This document shows, one piece after another, positions 31,454 to 34,490 of a stretch of 34,490 bases of DNA (its first letter is position 1; every line of letters begins with the position of its first letter). The notes below the pieces were generated by a model that searched no databases, had not been told where the DNA came from, and was given only the letters and a program-made list of their open reading frames with translations. Position numbers and translations under genes: made by a program. The DNA comes from Novosphingobium sp. FSW06-99 (GTDB taxonomy: Bacteria > Pseudomonadota > Alphaproteobacteria > Sphingomonadales > Sphingomonadaceae): the NCBI RefSeq assembly GCF_001519065.1, contig NZ_KQ954270.1:1-34490 (forward strand). The letters run 5' to 3'.

Positions 31454-32902
31454 TCAGGCGGCGGCGGCACCAAGGCCGCGAATGGCCTCGATCATCTGCA
31501 CCAGCACGGCTTGGGCATCGCCATAGACCATGTTGCAATTGGGGGCGTAGAACAGCGCGTTGACGATGCCCGAATAGCCTTTGCCCTGGCCACGCTTGAT
31601 CACGTAGACTTGGGCCGCCTTGTCGGCATTGAGTATCGGCATGCCATAGATCGGCGATGCCTTGTCGCTGCGCGCGGCGGGGTTGACCACGTCGTTGGCG
31701 CCGATCACCAGCGCCACGTCGGTGCCGGCGAAATCGTCGTTGATGTCGTCGAGCTGGAAAATCATGTCATAGGGCACGCCCGCCTCGGCCAGCAGCACGT
31801 CCATCTGGCCCGGCATGCGGCCCGCGACCGGGTGGATCGCGAACCTGACCATCACCTTTGCCGCCACCAGCAGCTTGACGAATTCAAACAGCTTTTGCTG
31901 TGCATGCGCTGCCGCCAGCCCATAGCCGGGCACGATGATGACCTTGCCGGCATAGCGCATCTTGATCGCCGCGTCGGACGCGTCGGTCGCTCGTTCGGTG
32001 CCCGTGATGGCGCCGGGCCTGGCTTTGGCCACGGTGCCGAAATTGGTGAACAGCACATTGGCAATCGATCGGTTCATCGCCTTGGCCATGATCATCGTCA
32101 GCAGCAGACCGGCCGCGCCGACCACCATGCCCGCGATCATCAGCGCCGGGTTTTGCAGCACAAAGCCTTCGAGACCGACCGCCAGCCCGGTGAACGCATT
32201 GTAGATCGAGATCACCACCGGCATGTCGGCACCGCCGATCGGCAATGTCATCAACACGCCGAACAGCAGCGCACAGGCAAAGAACACCCAGATCCATTGC
32301 GGCGTTGTCAACAGCAGGCCATCGACACCCAGCACCGAGGCGACGACCAGCCCGGCGACCGCGATGGCCGCAAGGAACACCGCTCCATTGACATATTGCT
32401 GGCCGCGCACGCGCAACGGCACTTTGAGCACGCCGTCAAGCTTTGCCCAGGCGATCACCGACCCCGACAGCGAAATTGCGCCGATCAATCCGCCCAACAA
32501 TGTCACCACCAATTGGGTCGCGCCCTGGGTGTGCCCGCCGAACAGTTCGACCGCCGCGATCGAACCCGCCGCACCGCCGCCCATGCCGTTATAGATCGCG
32601 ACCATCTGCGGCATGGCCGTCATCGTGACCCTGCGCCCGACAAACCATGCCCCCGCGCCGCCAATCGCCAGCGCGACCAGGGCCAGCGCCAGATTGACCA
32701 TCACATGCGGCTGCGCGGCAGGACTGACCGAGGCCAGATAGAAAAAGCTGGCCAGCACGGCGGCCACCATGCCCAGCCCCGCGACGCGGATGCCCGATGG
32801 CGCGGTGGCGGGCGAAGACATCCGTTGCAGTCCGAACAGGAACAGGAAGGCGGCGGCCAGGTCGGCGGTGCCGATGACGATTTGCGAGATGGTGACGAGC
32901 AT
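31454..32902 (-). CDS. pntB: Proton-translocating NAD(P) transhydrogenase subunit beta
   Basis: A 482-residue PntB with an N-terminal membrane domain (domain II, about 1-280, many hydrophobic helices) and a C-terminal NADP(H)-binding domain III. Domain III contains IIVPGYGLAAAHAQ, HPVAGRMPGQMDVLLAEA and VIGANDVVNPAARSD. With PntAA/PntAB it couples hydride transfer between NADH and NADP+ to proton movement. The start at 32902 (MLVTISQIVIG) is 8 nt after pntAB; in-frame sequence upstream lies over pntAB and is not family-like. Confidence 0.96.
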   Translation of the reverse strand: MLVTISQIVIGTADLAAAFLFLFGLQRMSSPATAPSGIRVAGLGMVAAVLASFFYLASVSPAAQPHVMVNLALALVALAIGGAGAWFVGRRVTMTAMPQMVAIYNGMGGGAAGSIAAVELFGGHTQGATQLVVTLLGGLIGAISLSGSVIAWAKLDGVLKVPLRVRGQQYVNGAVFLAAIAVAGLVVASVLGVDGLLLTTPQWIWVFFACALLFGVLMTLPIGGADMPVVISIYNAFTGLAVGLEGFVLQNPALMIAGMVVGAAGLLLTMIMAKAMNRSIANVLFTNFGTVAKARPGAITGTERATDASDAAIKMRYAGKVIIVPGYGLAAAHAQQKLFEFVKLLVAAKVMVRFAIHPVAGRMPGQMDVLLAEAGVPYDMIFQLDDINDDFAGTDVALVIGANDVVNPAARSDKASPIYGMPILNADKAAQVYVIKRGQGKGYSGIVNALFYAPNCNMVYGDAQAVLVQMIEAIRGLGAAAA

Positions 32903-32910
32903 GGCAGCCC

Positions 32911-33255
32911 TCAGCCTTTCTTGATGGTATGGACCGAGGCTCGGTGGTGAGCCGGTTTGGCGTCGCTGGACTTGAACATTGCGAGCATGCGGTCGGTCAC
33001 GGCATAGCCGCCGGCGGCGTTGCCCGCGCCCAGCAGCACGGCGAAAAATCCGATCGTCTGTTCCTGCGGCGTCACCGCATTGAACAGCGCGTAAAGCCCG
33101 CCGACCACGACGATGCCGTGGACGAAATTCGATCCCGACATCAACGGCGTGTGCAGGATCGCGGGCACGTTGCCGATGATCACCCACCCGGCGAAACCCG
33201 CCAGAACAAAGATATACAGCGCGACAAACCCGGTCATGATGATGGCGAAAGACAT
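32911..33255 (-). CDS. pntAB: Transhydrogenase subunit alpha part 2 (PntAB)
   Basis: A 114-residue membrane subunit equivalent to the C-terminal membrane part of the single-chain PntA of enterics. Three hydrophobic helices are seen, with the typical IIGNVPAILHTPLMSGSN motif after the first. The split of alpha into two genes is common in alphaproteobacteria. It lies 19 nt after pntAA and 8 nt before pntB. The polar tail (KSSDAKPAHH) is unusual-looking but short. Confidence 0.95.
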   Translation of the reverse strand: MSFAIIMTGFVALYIFVLAGFAGWVIIGNVPAILHTPLMSGSNFVHGIVVVGGLYALFNAVTPQEQTIGFFAVLLGAGNAAGGYAVTDRMLAMFKSSDAKPAHHRASVHTIKKG

Positions 33256-33274
33256 CTTGGTGTTCCGTTCGTGG

Positions 33275-34408
33275 TCAGGCGGCGGTGGCCGCAGGCTTTT
33301 TCACCGGCGCGTCGTCACACAGCTTGCCATCGTGGGTCAGGGCGGTCCGGGCGATCACTTCGTCGGTCCAGTCGATCGTGATGACATTGTCGGCCAGCAT
33401 CAGCGCAAGCAGTGCGACCTGATTTTTGGCATAGAGTTCGCTCGCATCGCGCCCGAGCAACGATGGCACATTGAGCGGGGCGACGATGGTCACCGCGCCA
33501 ACCACAGTGGTCTGGCCCGGCACGGTATCGACGCAATTGCCGCCGCCTTCGGCGGACAAGTCGACAATCACCGCGCCCGCTTTCATCCCGGCGACTTGCG
33601 CCGCGCTGATCAGTTTGGGCGAGGGCTTGCCGGGGATCGCGGCGGTGGTGATGATCAGGTCGCTGGCCTGGATATGGCGGGTCAGCGCGGCATCGACTTT
33701 GACCTGTTCTTCGCTGGTCAGCGCGCGGGCATAGCCGCCCTTGCCGGTGGCATCGACGCCGGTATCGACAAAGCTGGCCCCCAGCGACAGCGCCTGCTCG
33801 CGCGTGGCGGGGCGCACGTCATAGCCTTCGACCACCGCGCCAAGCCGCTGCGCGGTGGCAATCGCTTCGAGCCCGGCAACGCCAAGCCCCATCACCAGCA
33901 CTTTGGCCGGGCCGATCACGCCTGCGGCCGAGGTAATCTTGGGCAGGACGCCGGTCATGTGGGTCATCCCCAGCGCAACGGCGTAATATCCCGCCAGGGC
34001 CGATTGGCTCGACAGGGCATCCATCGACTGTGCGCGCGAAATGCGCGGCACGCGTTCCATCGCAAAACAGGTGATCCGCCGCGCCAGCAGGTGCTTGACC
34101 AGGTCCGGCTGGTTGGCGGCATAGATGAAACTGATCAGGATCGCACCGGGCTGCATGGCGTCGATCACCTCGAGCGCGGGCGGCTGCACCGCCAGCACCA
34201 CATCGGCGCTGCGCACCATGGCCAACCGGTCGGCGCTGATCGCGACATCGTTGAACGCGGCATCGGGCAGCCGGATGCCCAGTCCGGCTCCGGCCTGCAT
34301 GTGCAGCCGCGCGCCCAGCTTGATCAGCTTGGGGATGACCGAGGGGATCAGCGCGACGCGCCGTTCATGCGGCTGTGTCTCGCGCAGCACCGCGACGTTG
34401 ACGTACAT
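33275..34408 (-). CDS. pntAA: Transhydrogenase subunit alpha part 1 (PntAA, NAD-binding)
   Basis: A 377-residue soluble NAD(H)-binding domain I. It shows the alanine-dehydrogenase/PNT N-terminal signature ETQPHERRVALIP, the RQD-loop-type RAQSMDALSSQ at residues 125-135, and the Rossmann glycine motif VMGLGVAGLEA near 172-182. The start at 34408 has AGGAC upstream; an in-frame TTG 8 codons earlier is unlikely. It heads the pntAA-pntAB-pntB set, which makes NADPH from NADH using the proton gradient. Confidence 0.95.
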   Translation of the reverse strand: MYVNVAVLRETQPHERRVALIPSVIPKLIKLGARLHMQAGAGLGIRLPDAAFNDVAISADRLAMVRSADVVLAVQPPALEVIDAMQPGAILISFIYAANQPDLVKHLLARRITCFAMERVPRISRAQSMDALSSQSALAGYYAVALGMTHMTGVLPKITSAAGVIGPAKVLVMGLGVAGLEAIATAQRLGAVVEGYDVRPATREQALSLGASFVDTGVDATGKGGYARALTSEEQVKVDAALTRHIQASDLIITTAAIPGKPSPKLISAAQVAGMKAGAVIVDLSAEGGGNCVDTVPGQTTVVGAVTIVAPLNVPSLLGRDASELYAKNQVALLALMLADNVITIDWTDEVIARTALTHDGKLCDDAPVKKPAATAA

Positions 34409-34438
34409 GGCTTGTGTCCTGGTTTCGAGCAAAGCGCG

Positions 34439-34458
34439 GGGGCGCCCTGGGGCGCCCC
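34439..34458. terminator. GC-rich hairpin upstream of pntAA
   Basis: GGGGCGCCC and GGGCGCCCC arms flank a TG loop, between the end of a gene entering from the right edge and pntAA. No T-run follows on the minus strand. It may end the upstream transcript or act as a processing hairpin. Confidence 0.4.
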
Positions 34459-34468
34459 TGTCATCGGA

Positions 34469-34490
34469 TCATGCGGGTGCTTTTTCGTGT
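34469..34490 (-). CDS. 3' end of an unidentified gene cut by the window edge
   Basis: One minus-strand frame reads His-Glu-Lys-Ala-Pro-Ala-stop, with TGA at 34471-34469, placed where the gene before pntAA should end. Only seven codons including the stop are inside the window, so neither the frame nor the product can be confirmed. Confidence 0.25.

Noticed and set aside
1..34490. CRISPR arrays, tRNA or rRNA genes, insertion sequences
   Set aside because: No regularly spaced repeats, no tRNA-like cloverleaf sequence, and no transposase or integrase reading frame was noticed.

Overview
The window is GC-rich and almost fully coding, with many 1-8 nt gene overlaps. The split transhydrogenase set (pntAA-pntAB-pntB), the NodT-type efflux outer-membrane lipoprotein and the TonB-dependent receptor with an IVVTAKR-type box suggest an alphaproteobacterium, most likely of the Sphingomonadales. 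That placement is inference from gene content; no rRNA, tRNA or other phylogenetic marker is present.

Region 1 (about 1-12443, all minus strand) is one uninterrupted 13-gene module for a cytoplasmic NAD-linked [NiFe] hydrogenase of the HoxFUYH type (group 3d-like). In transcription order it reads hoxF-hoxU-hoxY-hoxH-hoxW-(stand-alone receiver domain)-hypA-hypB-hypF-hypC-hypD-hypE-NiCoT nickel permease. Nearly every junction overlaps or is spaced by at most 12 nt. The module carries the enzyme, its C-terminal protease, the full Ni and Fe(CN)2CO maturation set and a nickel importer. Its only regulatory-looking gene is a CheY-like receiver inserted between the protease and hypA. Related palindromes lie at both ends of the module (5-40 and 12410-12441), and a near-identical half copy sits in the first codons of hoxF (12262-12280).

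Region 2 (12444-19171, minus) is a five-gene unit: an alanine-rich helical protein, a DUF1269-like glycine-zipper protein, then an RND tripartite efflux system (adaptor, HAE1-type pump, outer-membrane channel). A 370-bp divergent intergenic region with several palindromes separates it from region 3.

Region 3 (19542-23898, plus) holds a TonB-dependent receptor and a secreted M1-family metallopeptidase, each with its own ribosome binding site and a strong hairpin between them. Region 4 (23926-25911) is a divergent pair: an ACAD10/11-like acyl-CoA dehydrogenase and a GntR/FCD regulator, with a repeated TGGAACAA motif between them.

Region 5 (25906-29568, minus) is a compact operon of TetR regulator, VC0807-like membrane protein, DSD1/D-threonine-aldolase-like PLP enzyme and class V aminotransferase-fold PLP enzyme. 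A perfect 34-bp palindrome covers its head. This looks like a self-regulated D- or hydroxy-amino-acid pathway with an unknown substrate. Region 6 (29666-34490, minus) holds a SulP anion transporter with a C-terminal STAS domain, the three-subunit proton-translocating transhydrogenase and the tail of one more gene at the window edge. The hydrogenase (H2 to NADH) and transhydrogenase (NADH to NADPH) could be linked metabolically, but nothing in the sequence shows co-regulation.
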